DNA of 64,000 bases from Asterella californica. Taxonomy: Eukaryota > Streptophyta > Marchantiopsida > Marchantiales > Aytoniaceae. Location of the stretch: contig JAYKYS010000018.1 of assembly GCA_036924285.1 (NCBI GenBank), positions 1,054,001-1,118,000 on the forward strand. Reading direction: 5' to 3'. Under the pieces are notes generated by a model. It saw only the letters and a program-made list of their open reading frames with translations. It was not told the origin of the DNA and searched no databases. How positions within the stretch are numbered: the first letter of the stretch is position 1; each line of letters begins with the position of its first letter. Positions 12,791 to 24,004 of this stretch are shown here, in pieces. Position numbers and translations under genes: made by a program.

Positions 12791-13375
12791 TAGCGTCCTT
12801 TTACGGAGGTGTTTAATATATATCTTAACCCTTCCCTTCTGAGTGTACATGGGTGAATATGCATAGCAGTAAGAAATACACTTCAAAGATACAAGTGCGA
12901 GAGCCTACTGAACCAAAATAATACATTACTTTATGATCTAATCTTTCACATCGAAAAAGTTAAATAATGAATTAAACTCGCAACCCTCTTCATCTTCAGA
13001 TGGAAGAGGTGATTATTAACCATCAAAGAATTAATGCTAAGCACTGCTCGTCTCTCTTAGTACCTCTTGGAGATCATAGATTTAAGTATGTTAATTTTAA
13101 GAGATATTCTATTAGCAGAAGTGTTAAAAATGTAGGTATATTAGTTAAATATCTTTGTTCGGAGACAGCCTACCCGCAAACAGGAGTTTTCTGATTACCA
13201 TGCCTACTTCTAAGGGCGACTGGGTGCACAGTCCACTGATAGTCCCAGGCGTAGTCTCACGGGTATTTCTCTTTCGAAAGATAGTAGACCGAGACAAAAA
13301 TGCTGGAAGATTGAACGGTGAGAGAACGCACTAAGAGAGTATCTCCACCGGAGCACTGTAAATGCCCCTACACTG
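12791..13375. other. Non-coding region
   Basis: No gene is recognised. A 64-codon frame (13000-13194) shows no family resemblance. The block 13195-13375 has higher GC than its left neighbour and leads into the tandem repeat that follows. Confidence 0.4.
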
Positions 13376-13575
13376 TAAAAAGATTCCAGTAACCAATCGT
13401 CTCCTAGGCGTGGATTGCGGGGAAACACGCGGAGGTGCCTTTCCTCACTATACTGTTTTATCTCGTGTACCGTCCGGTAACCAGTCGTCTCCTTTGCGTG
13501 GTTCGCCGGAAAAACACGGAAAAGTGCGTTTCTTCACTGTATATTTATCTCTTGTACCGTCCCGGTAAACATTCG
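13376..13575. repeat. Imperfect tandem repeat, period about 105 bp
   Basis: Two full units and the start of a third share the order: (T)ATCTC(G/T)TGTACCGTC, CGGTAACCAGTCGTCTCC, GCGTGG, CGGGGAAA/CGGAAAAACACG, and CACTATACTG/CACTGTATA. Starts are near 13376, 13456 and 13546. They are decayed in different places. No promoter or coding role is evident. Confidence 0.6.
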
Positions 13576-14487
13576 TGCTATGAAAGAAAACGCGTGGCGA
13601 GAGTTCTTCCTTTGTTTCGGAGGAGACTGGGAAATGGATCTTCCCGGACCGTTTCGTCTTCGGGTGGAGTTGGTCTAATTGAAAGACTATGGAGAACTTC
13701 TTGATTCATTTTTCTTTCTACAGACCTTATACTGAATGTTCAGGGTGTAGTCTCCCGTGACCTACGGACTGACGATCCACTAGGTAGCAGGAATTCGCGT
13801 AAAATCAGGATGTGCTAAAGCAGGCGTTCAGGTGTCTGCGTTCCTTATAGCCGCAAAAGTTATTTTCGCACGACGAGAGATGCGCCCGCAAGTTTACCCT
13901 CGATACGCAGTTCTAAACCTAAGAGAGTGCTTCATCAGACAAGTACTAAGCCATGTTCTGACAGTACTCCATGTTCCATATGCAGATAGTGCTTGGAACT
14001 GGTCGTGCAACTCGTCCTATCTATCCTGGCCATCAGCGGATGATCTTGTAATGTGACACCTTCCATATCCATCTACTAGGCCCTCTGTAGTCGGATCCAT
14101 TCAAACCAAGGAGTACTCGGGATTCTAATCCCCCAACTTCTTGTCCTTACCAGTACTGGGTTGTCTCGATTCTCAGCGTCACAATCATGCCCTAAAACAT
14201 AGATAACCGAAATAAGAACTGCTCAGTAGCGGCGGATTCTCTGGAGAATTCCCACCAGGAAGAGCAGCAGCCGCATGATAACTCTAGTGTCGGCTGTCTT
14301 CAGTCGTAACCAAGAGCAGGTAGGAGCATGATATCTGCCGTAGAAATCCATTCATTCTTGGCTACAGCTATTGAGGCCACTGTCCTAGTGTATATGTGCA
14401 CTGCCTCCAGTGCGTAGGTCGCCGAAGGAGGCTCAATGAAAACCTCCTTATCAGGGTATTCAATCCATTAGTTTAATAAGTCAGTGC
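13576..14487. other. Non-coding region, possible decayed mobile DNA
   Basis: No open frame over 90 codons and no recognisable domain. The stretch is moderately GC-rich compared with the AT-rich DNA further right. It adjoins tandem repeats on both sides, which suggests old mobile DNA, but I cannot name a family. Confidence 0.35.
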
Positions 14488-14815
14488 GTATGTCGACAAG
14501 CTTCAGTAATGGCTTAAGGAGATCAGGCTCCAATCCATGTCGCAATAGCCTATACACTTCAATGTCGGCCCAACATCGAGGAACTCATCAACACCGCCCG
14601 AAAGGGCAACTCCGAGCACCAGATACTGTGGGCCTACTCCTACAAAAAACATCAACTACTGGTTTATGATAAGCCTACCAGACTGTCGACGAGCTTTAGT
14701 AATGGCCAAGGAGAACGGGTCTCCTATCCATGTCGCAATAGCCCATACTTCGATCTGGGCCCAACATCGAGGAACTGATCAGCGCCAGAAGGCTCCTAGT
14801 ACCAGATACAGTGAG
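14488..14815. repeat. Tandem duplication, period about 195 bp
   Basis: Two diverged copies, at about 14492-14685 and 14686-14815. Both contain GTCGACRAGCTTYAGTAATGG, CCATGTCGCAATAGCC, GCCCAACATCGAGGAACT and CAGATAC.GTG in the same order. The second copy is shorter. The stretch 14816-15219 that follows shows no gene. Confidence 0.6.
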
Positions 14816-15219
14816 CCGCGCAGGTGCATAGAATGTTAACAATGAACGTAACTAGCACGCAATTGAGACAAACAAAAACGAAAGCTGTAATCCTTAAAAC
14901 AGTGACACCCCACTGACTCAAATCGCCGACGTAAATCCCACCCAAGCTTCAAGAGTTCAAGAAGCTTCGAGTTAAAAATCAGCATAACCTCACACATCTA
15001 ACGCCTGCGTAAAGCCCTCCCTCCTGGAGAAACAATTCTCGTTTGAGCAGAATGACGGCCTCCGCTGTCTATAGGCACCGCGTCTGCCTCTCGCAGCAAG
15101 CAAACTTGTACGCCTGGTGAGAGGTGTGACAGGCCACCGAAGCTCTGAACCCGTGAAACCCTAAGGCGACTGGGGCCGCTCTGAGTCAGCCGTTAATTCC
15201 TTCTCGATCTGTCGTTGGT

Positions 15220-15620
15220 CGTTGATTGAAAACTTAATGTCTAGACGCATCGAAGTTTTCAGAAGCTTACTAATATACTGTAAGTCCTGATGAAGGAAGT
15301 GGTCTGTCCACCCCTCTGCGTCGACGAAGAAGACGGGTCCGTAAGGTTTCTGGGCACGGAGAAGGTAAATTGTATCGACCCGCACTAACTTAAGCGTCAG
15401 GGTTTTCTTGAAGAGACTTGCACATCCCTTAGCAATATGAGTGGAATCCTTGATGTCAAAGCAAGCAAATCAGATATGCATCCCAACTCGGCCAGAAACG
15501 TTACGGACCCGTCTTCGTCGACAAAGACGTGGACATAAAGAAGGACCACTTCTTTCCTTACAGTCAGGAAGCTTTTGAAAACTTCGTCGCGTCTAGACAT
15601 TAAGTTTCGAAGATACAGAA
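15220..15620. repeat. Long imperfect inverted repeat (stem about 125 bp)
   Basis: The left arm at about 15236-15362 and the right arm at about 15478-15612 are reverse complements with moderate divergence. Shared blocks in order are GTCTAGACGC, CGAAGTTTTCA.AAGCTT, CTGTAAG, GAAGTGGTC, GTCGACGAAGA, GACGGGTCCGTAA and GTTTCTGG. A spacer of about 115 bp separates them. A transcript of either strand would fold into a long hairpin. The minus-strand frames across each arm translate to related peptides only because the arms are related. It could be a MITE, an inverted duplication or a small-RNA precursor. Confidence 0.65.
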
Positions 15621-15659
15621 GGATTAACGGCGATAGAGAGAACACGATAAACTTAAAAG

Positions 15660-16345
15660 CAAGGGAGAAATTTTAATTCTCTATTTGATTATGGACTTTT
15701 TCTATTCTCTGGGAAAGAAATCCATGTTTAAAATTTAATTCACTATTTGATTGGATTAAGAAACATACTAGAACATACTGGGGAGCATACTGGAACGTAC
15801 TGGGGAGCTTACTGGAATGGAGGCCATACCTAAGTGGATTATCACTACTATATTAGCGTCAGTCACGTCACTACTAATGAAAGACAAATATCCAAATGAG
15901 GTGTTACTATTACATTAGAATCACATGTAAATTAAAAATCAAATTTCTAAAGAAGATATGATATTTTTTTCAAGGTTAAAGATGATTAAAACTATAAATT
16001 ATGATTTTTATAGTTTTATCTCTAAGATATTCACCTCATGTACACTTAGAGAAAGAGGGATTTCTAAGTGTACACTATTTATGCTCTAGCCTTTCCTGTT
16101 ATGGCAAAAATTAATGTATCCATAAGATTACGCTTTTTGCTAACAGGGTTTCGGACTTATACCCCCAGCAGTGTGTCAGTCCGCGCCTCACTTATGGGTT
16201 ATATACAGATCTGCTGGCAGCTCCGAGACTAGTTAAAACATATTAATATAGATATATTCGATTTTCTATAATATTTTACTATAATGTTTATGTATAATGC
16301 TTAATTTATACAGATAAATATTAATTTGATGTACAAGGCCATGGG
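15660..16345 (+). repeat. LTR-like fragment related to the copia 3' end at 63.5 kb
   Basis: The block shares two landmarks, in the same order and orientation, with 63561-64000. The first is CACCTC followed by a hairpin with TGTACACT arms (here 12-bp arms at 16039-16050 and 16063-16074). The second is a CGGACTTATACCCCC...CTTATGGGTT segment (16151-16201), then AT-rich DNA. Upstream there are short direct repeats of ACATACTGG at about 15770-15815. No coding sequence. Since the 63.5-kb copy follows copia RNase H, this is likely a solo LTR or LTR fragment of that family. Confidence 0.5.
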
Positions 16346-17691
16346 AAGGATATGAGGTAACTGGATGTGATCAAGTTTGACACAAGATTTTCATGTTAAA
16401 TACTTAATTAATTTATGGATTAATTTATTATCTAACTCTTCTACTAAGAAAGGATATGTCATAAATAATCATGTAGGGTATTTTTTCGTATTACTTGAAA
16501 GTAAATCCGCGGTGTCTGAGTGAGTACTCTTGGTAATATAATGATCTCTTTTCTAGTGTTCATCTATAGAGAACCAAAAATTTTATTGTTTAGCGTAGAA
16601 TGTTTTTCGTGATAAATCTTTCATGTAAGAATGAAATCCTTGAAATAAGTATTAAGTCAAAATGTTCACGAGATTTACATTCTTTTGCATTTCACCTCAA
16701 AGCAAACTGATTACAACTGACTGAGAAATGTAAACGAGTTTTTAGGGTTTCTTGGTACCAAAAGAGATATTATCTACAAAGTAAAGTACATGGTGAAAGA
16801 AAAAGATATATTGCCTTTCTCGCTTTTACACGAAGAGTTTTAACGACTTCTTCCCATATATAAAAGGTCTAGTAAGAAACTGATCCCACGTGGAATTCGG
16901 CTCTTTGCTGCAGTACGATAGTGGCACCTTGACTCGGTCGGCTCGGTTTCTATGCATTGTTTAGCGACCCTGGGTGTTGAATTCTTGAGAAAGAGGTGAT
17001 GAAAAACCTGAAAACACAATAGAAAGCTTTTCATTCATTCTGCACATTATAGATACTCCGACCCATTGAACTTAGGATCAGTGGGAAGTACTTTTGATTT
17101 TGTCTACATTACTTCCACTCCTTCGTGTACTACAGTTGACGAAGGAGTGGAAGTGAGTGAGCAAAGGATTAGAGCACGAGGAGTCTCAGCTCAAACACAC
17201 TTATTTGATATCTTTTCTTGTCTCAAATGAGTCGGAAAGCAAGTTAAAAAGTGAGACGTATTGAGATGCAACATGAATGAGCAGAAAGAAACAATGGGTC
17301 AAGATGAAGGGGACAATCATGCATGCTTGAAAATCATGCTGGAGGAGAACTTATTCATCATTATTAGACTTACAAACAGTTCACAGAACTGCAGCAATCA
17401 TACACACACAAAACAAAGTGTGTTTTTTTTAATTATATTTCTTCAAGGCTTTTGACGTGAAAATTTTACCTCTCTTATTTTAATAACTATTCACTTTGGA
17501 TTCAAACCCACATTTTGTGGAGATAATATATGTATTACGTTCAACGGTTCTAGCATATTATTATAAATAAAAGTACGACGACATTTATTAAGAAGCGAGT
17601 ATGAGTTCATGAGGGATGTCCACTCTCTCTTCTCTGTCTTTTATACAAGTTACTCAAGCCTTCATGAAAATTCTTTATCGAGAGGAGAAGT
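16346..17691. other. Non-coding AT-rich region
   Basis: No gene is recognised. The frame at 16840-17034 (minus, 64 codons) and the one at 17261-17455 (plus, 64 codons) lack any family resemblance. CTTCCACTCCTTCGT at 17111 and ACGAAGGAGTGGAAG at 17140 form a perfect 15-bp inverted repeat, a local hairpin. Confidence 0.4.
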
Positions 17692-18619
17692 ATGGAATAC
17701 AAGTATAGAGGTTTCACAATATCAATTCTCTTACTCACAGTCTTTCTCTGGATGATTCTAGTTGATCCTATGAGTGCATGTGCAAGTTCTAGAGCATGCA
17801 CAACGTCTATTGCAACAATTTGGAAAGACATCAAGACTGAATATTCAACGGAACAAATCCAAGATTGATGAAAAAAGTCCACCAATTCTTAAATGGATGT
17901 CGCAGGTAGAATGAATAATATTGACTCGATCGGTACCACAACCAAAACTCTTGCATGTTTTGGCCATTGCTTTCTCGATGGAGAAGCTACTTTCGAGAAA
18001 AAAATTTCTCTAGATGAAAACTTTTTGGAACAAGCTCAACCAACAAGTAATGATGAGACTCGTCACTCGGCACAGTCTTCTCTTTCGAAACCCTTCATTT
18101 CCCATAAACTATATATCGTTAACATCTAGTCCCTTTACTAGAAGTTTGAACTATGATGAATTGAAAATAAAAAAAGTGATATATTTTCAACATTTGTTGC
18201 ATCATGAACTGAAATCGAGCATTTCGAGTTGTCCAAATTCAAAGTGAGAAACGCCAAATCTTTCTTCATCTGTTTATATGCAAGGATATCTTCTTCTACT
18301 CAAGTACTTCCAAGATAGAATTAAGCATTGTTGTCATACTGGTTCTAAAAATCAAATTCTTAAAGGCAAGAGCTCACACTTGACACACATTGGATCTCAT
18401 TGGTCAATCCACACAGTCCTTGAAGCATTTTGTATCTTAGATACTCGTAGCTTTCTATGTAGCACTAATCACGAGTTGGTTTTTAATCTTGAAACAAAAT
18501 CTATATGGTTAATAGACTGTTATGCAATGCACTTAGCAAACCGATTCTGTGAGTGGTTGAAGGAGAAATATCCTATACTATGTATGTTACATATTCTAAC
18601 CAACTGCAACTCTTACTAG
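17692..18619 (+). pseudogene. Broken unrecognised gene with an N-terminal membrane anchor
   Basis: A 58-codon frame at 17692-17868 begins with a short basic stretch and a strongly hydrophobic segment (ISILLLTVFLWMILV, residues 10-24), then a Cys-containing region. This looks like a signal anchor of a type II membrane protein. After two stops the same frame reopens at 17893-18129. A different frame follows at 18014-18247, and then 113 codons at 18278-18619 with several Cys and Trp residues. The joint order suggests one decayed gene, possibly with introns. I do not recognise the family; a Golgi enzyme would fit the anchor, but that is only a guess. No gene is seen from 18620 to 19611. Confidence 0.3.
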
Positions 18620-19611
18620 CTTATAGCTTGCAGATGATTATTTATATTTAGAGATCATTTGTAAAGGTTAGGGAAAAAATTGGGTTTCACAATGCTTGGA
18701 TTAAACTCATGCAAGCACAAGTGGAGTTGGGTGCAAATGTATCCTTTCTTCTTCCTCTTCACTTGATGGAAGTCAAGTGCAAAAGATTATGTCTTATTTG
18801 AGTTTAGATTGATTGATCGGTTCAGATTGATACATCGGTTCTGTGATTATTGATACGTATGAATTTTATTAATAAAAAAATGACGATTCTAGATTCTGGT
18901 TCAGAATATCAAAATACAGCTCAGTATTTATTCTTCCAATGAAGGATATGATTTACAACCAAAGTGCACTACATATAGCATGAACTTTACTTTATGTTAT
19001 AGGTTCTCATTCTAAAGGAAGATTTAGTTAGAAAGTTATGTAACTGGGTTTGAAGTACATGAAGTAAGATGATTCATTGTCTTAGCCATGAGTGTTTCAA
19101 AATCTATATTTCTCGGTCATGTTCGTGTGTTAAAAGTCAAGGGGAGAATAGATAAAAGATGAATGTCTTGAGATGTGTACCTGTGTTATGTGGGAATCTA
19201 TTTTATCACTTTCATACCCCATAATAATTAGTCCATAAGGATCATAGTTGCAAGTTTCACACTTGCACTTGATAGACTAGAGTTAATGATTGGTTGCAAG
19301 ATTTTGTGATATCTGAAATAGCAATCATAAACCACAATTGAAACCTCGGATATGTCCTTACTAGATATAAAATAACATATCATTATCACTTGCGTGGTAT
19401 AGATTTTAATCACTACAACTGAACATCTCGATTCAAACTATTGAAAATCATAAGCATCAAATATCTAGTTAAATGTGCATTTCAACAAAGGTGCTTACGA
19501 AAAGTGAGGAAAAACACATGCAAAGGTGCAAAGATAACTTGTTGCAAGTACTGCTAATGATTGACTTCTGATGGTTAGGAAATAAATGATGGATGAAAAT
19601 AACTCGATGTT

Positions 19612-19930
19612 AAGAATGCAAGAATAATGCTTGTTGTGGTGGCATGGATGGAGACTGATTGCCAAGAAGGCTCAGTCTGCAAAAAGGATAATAGCAGAAT
19701 GCAAGAATAATGCTTGTTGGTAGCCCAATCCATCCTTAGTTGGGGTGGCATGGAATGAAGTTCTCTTACCAAGAAGGCTAAACTCTTCCATAGGATTTAA
19801 CTTAAATTTTGAAAAGATAACAGCAGAATGCAATAATAATGCTTGTTGACGCCCATCCATTTGTATATGGGTTGGCATATGTCGAGTCCTCTTGCCAGGA
19901 AGACTCAATCTATGAAATGATAACAACGTT
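19612..19930. repeat. Three imperfect tandem units, about 80-135 bp each
   Basis: Units near 19612, 19697 and 19829 each start with GAATGCAA(G/T)AATAATGCTTGTTG. Each continues with a GG(T/G)GGCAT or GGTTGGCAT block, a (T)CTTACCAAGAAGGCT-like block, and an A-rich block with GATAA(T/C)AGCAGAATGCAA. The open frames on the minus strand across them are repeat-derived. From 19931 to 20945 there is no gene I can support; a 74-codon plus-strand frame at 20646-20870 is unrecognised. Confidence 0.6.
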
Positions 19931-20949
19931 CCGATGTGAAATGTCCCATACAGAAAAGAGGTTAAAAAAACTTAAAATATGCATTGTGGATCTAATTTGC
20001 TTCTTACCTTGATAGAAAAGTAATGCAAGATCTATATAGAAGAAATCTACAAGTCTTAACATATGTTATCTTTACTATTTTTTTAGTAAAATATATCCTA
20101 AATTTGGATTTTAGAAGAATCGCATCATGTGGCAATAGAGCCTAGAAGTACATTAACTTGGAATACACCATCTCTATGTATACAATAATCTGATACATTG
20201 GCAAGAGCATGTGTACAAAGAACTTGCCAAGTGATCCCGAATCTTGCATTGTTTGATTAAGAAAAATTAAACGATTTCATCAATATGTACATACACGGTT
20301 TAGTTGGCACTAGATCAAGAGAGATTCATTTGTACCATATCAGGAGCGAAATGCCAAAATTTTCAAAAGATTTATATGGATATCTTTATTATTCAGATGA
20401 CATCAGACTAGACAAGGATAGGATTGTTCTCAATTCGAAATAATTAATCCAAACAAATAATATCAGTCAAATACAAGTAACTAACTTGCTATGATGATGA
20501 TTATACACTCCTTCTTTAAAACGTAGAAGAATAAGAAGAAATTTATTCTCTGTGACATGGAAGATGAGATACATGTATTCTTATTGCTTGTTATTTTTGA
20601 GTATATTATATATACATACCAAATTAAAAATTAGATTATATATGGATGAGAAGTTACAATATATTTCAATATTTGTTCATGGAAATAGAAGACTCTCTAC
20701 AAGATATCGTGTCCAAAACAGTTCTTCCTCTAACTGACATGAGAGTGTTGTGTAACTCGAACACTAACAATTTTCACCGGAACTGCAAAGTCTTGGAAAC
20801 TCACAAAGAGCTTGAATTCTTATCTCCTTTCACTGAGAAGCCAAAGATCATGAGAATTCATTTTGATTAAAATGCAATACGATTAAAATGCATGATTGAT
20901 ACCACAAGATCTTATAAAACATATAACATCAGTAACTTGTAAAATAGTT

Positions 20950-23409
20950 TCAAAATTGTTTACCTGGTATACATGTTTGATCCAATTTACATGGCAATCT
21001 GTAAACGTCTATTTGCTGTAGCTTTGTCATCTGTTTGTTCTCTTTCTTTGCTAACACACCTGATCGACAGATGTACAAACTTTGATAATGGACATAATCT
21101 GCCTTGCTCATCTCAGTAACATAGTATCTAGCTCGTTGTATCATTTTTTTGTTAACAACGTAGCTTTCACAATCACCGTCTTTGAGATCTGTGTGATAGA
21201 AGGTCACCATATTCATCAATGGGCACGTTGATCGATGGCAAAATACTTTGAATTTCTAGACTATCACCGTTGTCAGTTCTTTGACATCTATATGCATATT
21301 TATTTTTAGCTATAGTTTCAACTGGAACACCTTTGCATCTTTTATAAGATTTGGTGTACAAAGTAGCAAATCCTCCAGAAAAGTCATGTGCCTTTACACC
21401 CAAGTTTCCAACCGGTGCTTAACTTTCCAGTGTGGTAGTGTCGATCGTCTCTTGCGTTTCAAGCACAAGATTACTTGAACCAAAGTCTTCATGCTCATGT
21501 TATATTTGTTGCTCATCTGGTATTTCTTTAAGAAGTTGATCTACGTCAATCCTCATTGCGGTTGGCGCGATCCTCATGGGCTCCTCCACATGTTCTTCTT
21601 CTTCATCTTCACTGTTGTCGTCTACATCTTCATCGTCAGTCGTGCTAGACCTAGAAGAATTGGAGGTGGTAGACGAGCTAGATGAATTATCAATGAACTT
21701 AACTTTAAATGACAATATAGTCTTAATCGATACCAGAGACAAGTAGTCTATCAGCAATAAGGAACTGATACCAGGAAAAATCTCCTGATATCAATAAAGA
21801 TCAAAAATATAGATGAAAGTCGATAACTATAACTTGGACAGTTATAGAGGTTCAATAGCTATAATTTGGATATGTATACAGAATGATAAATACAATTTAG
21901 ATAGTTATAGAGGTCAAAATCTATATATTGATATCATGAATTTTTTCTTGATATTAGTTGCTGATTACTGATAGCATTTTCATTCCCGTTAGGATCACGA
22001 TCCTCGGTTATCTTCTCAACATCACTCGTGATAACTCTGTGGTCTTGGACATGACTAGGATGATCTCTCATTTGGTCTTGGAGAGCACTACGATGACCCC
22101 TTACTTGAACAAGATTGACCACATCTTCTTGGTTCTCGTCCAAGAGATCTATATCAAAACCATCAAAATCTTTCATGGTTGTGCTTTCATTTTCGTGGAC
22201 ATTGTTATCACCGAGAGAATTTGCAGCATTCTGAACTTCTCCTTAAGGCGAAAATTTGCAGCATCAGTTGTTGGATTAGTTGTAATGTTGTTATGCCTTG
22301 AAGTCTCTATCAAAAGCTTGAGAAGCCGATGACATCCATGTAGTCTTTCAAGATAACACATATTTCCGTAGAATATGGTTATCTCTGACGATGCTAGTAA
22401 GCTTCACTGACCAATCGTTCAAGAATTGAACTTCCTTCTTAGAATCACTTATGTACAAACAATGATGCCTTAAGAGCAGAGCACTCAAGAACACACCTCC
22501 TAAGAAGAAGTACATGACTATTTCTTTTTTCCTCAAGAATGTTCGTAAAAGAGAGTTTGCAATATGTCTGCTCTTCGTTGTGGATTAACTAGTCCACCAA
22601 CTGAGTCAGAAAATATATATCTTGGTGAAAATAAATCGTGTCTCACTACATCCTTTTGTCGTCTACTCAATTTTTCTTCGTTGCTCTTCCTTTTAAGTAC
22701 CTCTTCGCACTTGTAATCCAAATAGATGTCACGACTCTTGTTAACATGGAAATTCAGTGTTATTGGTTCCTCAAGCGTCAATCTGGGAACAACTTCCATC
22801 CAAGTATCATCAGGTCCATCTTCATCTTCTTCAGCAACAAAGAGATAAAGTATGACCGCATCTGGCTGTAGACACCATTTGCGCGCTGATGACACGATAC
22901 AGTTCATAAAACCTAGTACTTCCTCACAATATCTCAACCTTCCAAAAGTGAAGAAAGAAACGAATAACGTTCAAAATTATAGCGATATTTTCTCTTGATC
23001 ATAGAGTGATGGTGAAAACAATAAGAGTCATCACGGAGAGATTCAAATCTAGCTCAATGATATATTTGACAATATCTTGTGATACTTTTATCGAGGATAA
23101 CTTTCTTACCAAATCTACAAACACTAAGGAACGACATTGCTTTGTTGGAACCTCCTTAGTGCCAAACTTCAAATCTTCTCGATAAGATAAAATTCTCCAC
23201 GAATATGCGCTCTTCGACATAGATATCCCCTGAGTTTTGAAGAAAAAGAAGTGCAACATGTGTTCAAAACTCTGATCTTTATTCTCTTCGTCTTCATCAT
23301 TTGTCTCCTTTCCTTTCTTAGATACACGCTTCAGCTTCAATGGATGAGTCAACTTACTCCGTTTCTTGAAGTCGATCTTAAATTCTGACTCAAGTTTATC
23401 AACTATCAA
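20950..23409 (-). pseudogene. Series of broken minus-strand coding blocks, family unknown
   Basis: Six co-directional minus-strand frames follow one another: 23409-22999 (136 aa), 22937-22533 (134 aa), 22536-22348, 22361-22173, 22176-21934 and 21757-21500, then 21403-21173 and 21219-20950. The frame at 22937 has acidic EEDEDGPDD and a basic KRKSNEEKLSRRQKD. The one at 21757 is a Ser/Thr and then Asp/Glu low-complexity stretch. The last two overlap across a one-base shift and have spaced Cys (YICRSG, RLPCKLDQTC), faintly like a zinc-binding segment. The order and direction suggest one decayed gene or transposon. I do not recognise it. Confidence 0.3.
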
Positions 23410-23864
23410 CCCAACTCTTTGAACTCCTTTTCACAGAAGTTGGTGATTTGCGCTACAATATGCAAGTCATCTTTAAGAGCTATGGCATACTCCTCTTGAG
23501 ACATCTTGTCCTTGTACGACACATCCTTCTTGAAAAGGACCTTGTGTTTTCTACTGTTTTTAGAACCTTGATAATATCTACATTATCATACCTTGGTTGC
23601 AACGGAAATTATTTTTCACCAAATGAGAAGATGGATGTGGCTTTTTGCACATTTTGTCCATTTTATCAGACAACAGACCCTTACACCATGTCACAAAGAT
23701 CAAACCAAAGATCCGCAAGGTCGTCTTTAGTTGTGCAAATCCACATTACAACCATCACGGCTGGATTGTTGAAAACTCTCATGAAAAGTCTTCAAAGAAA
23801 CGGACACAAAGAGTTGACAAACGAGTGAGTATACCACATAGTGAATACGATAACAAGATGCGGT

Positions 23865-24004
23865 GATCTACTAACGAGCGTTAGTAGATCATTGCAAGCT
23901 AATAAGATTGAACAGTGTGGTATACATTGTTCAGTACCTCAAGAACAATACCTCAAGAACAAAAGTTTACACTAGGATTTACTAACAGACGTTAGTAGAT
24001 CACC
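23865..24004. repeat. Pair of short palindromes 110 bp apart
   Basis: At 23865-23890 the arms GATCTACTAACG and CGTTAGTAGATC are perfect, with a 2-bp spacer. At about 23975-24004 a second, less perfect copy (GATTTACTAAC ... GTTAGTAGATC) occurs. The DNA between contains ACCTCAAGAACAA twice in tandem. No gene is linked to them. Confidence 0.7.

Noticed and set aside
20950..21219. MULE zinc-binding domain
   Set aside because: The Cys spacing is suggestive, but no catalytic domain follows in any frame, so it is left unnamed.
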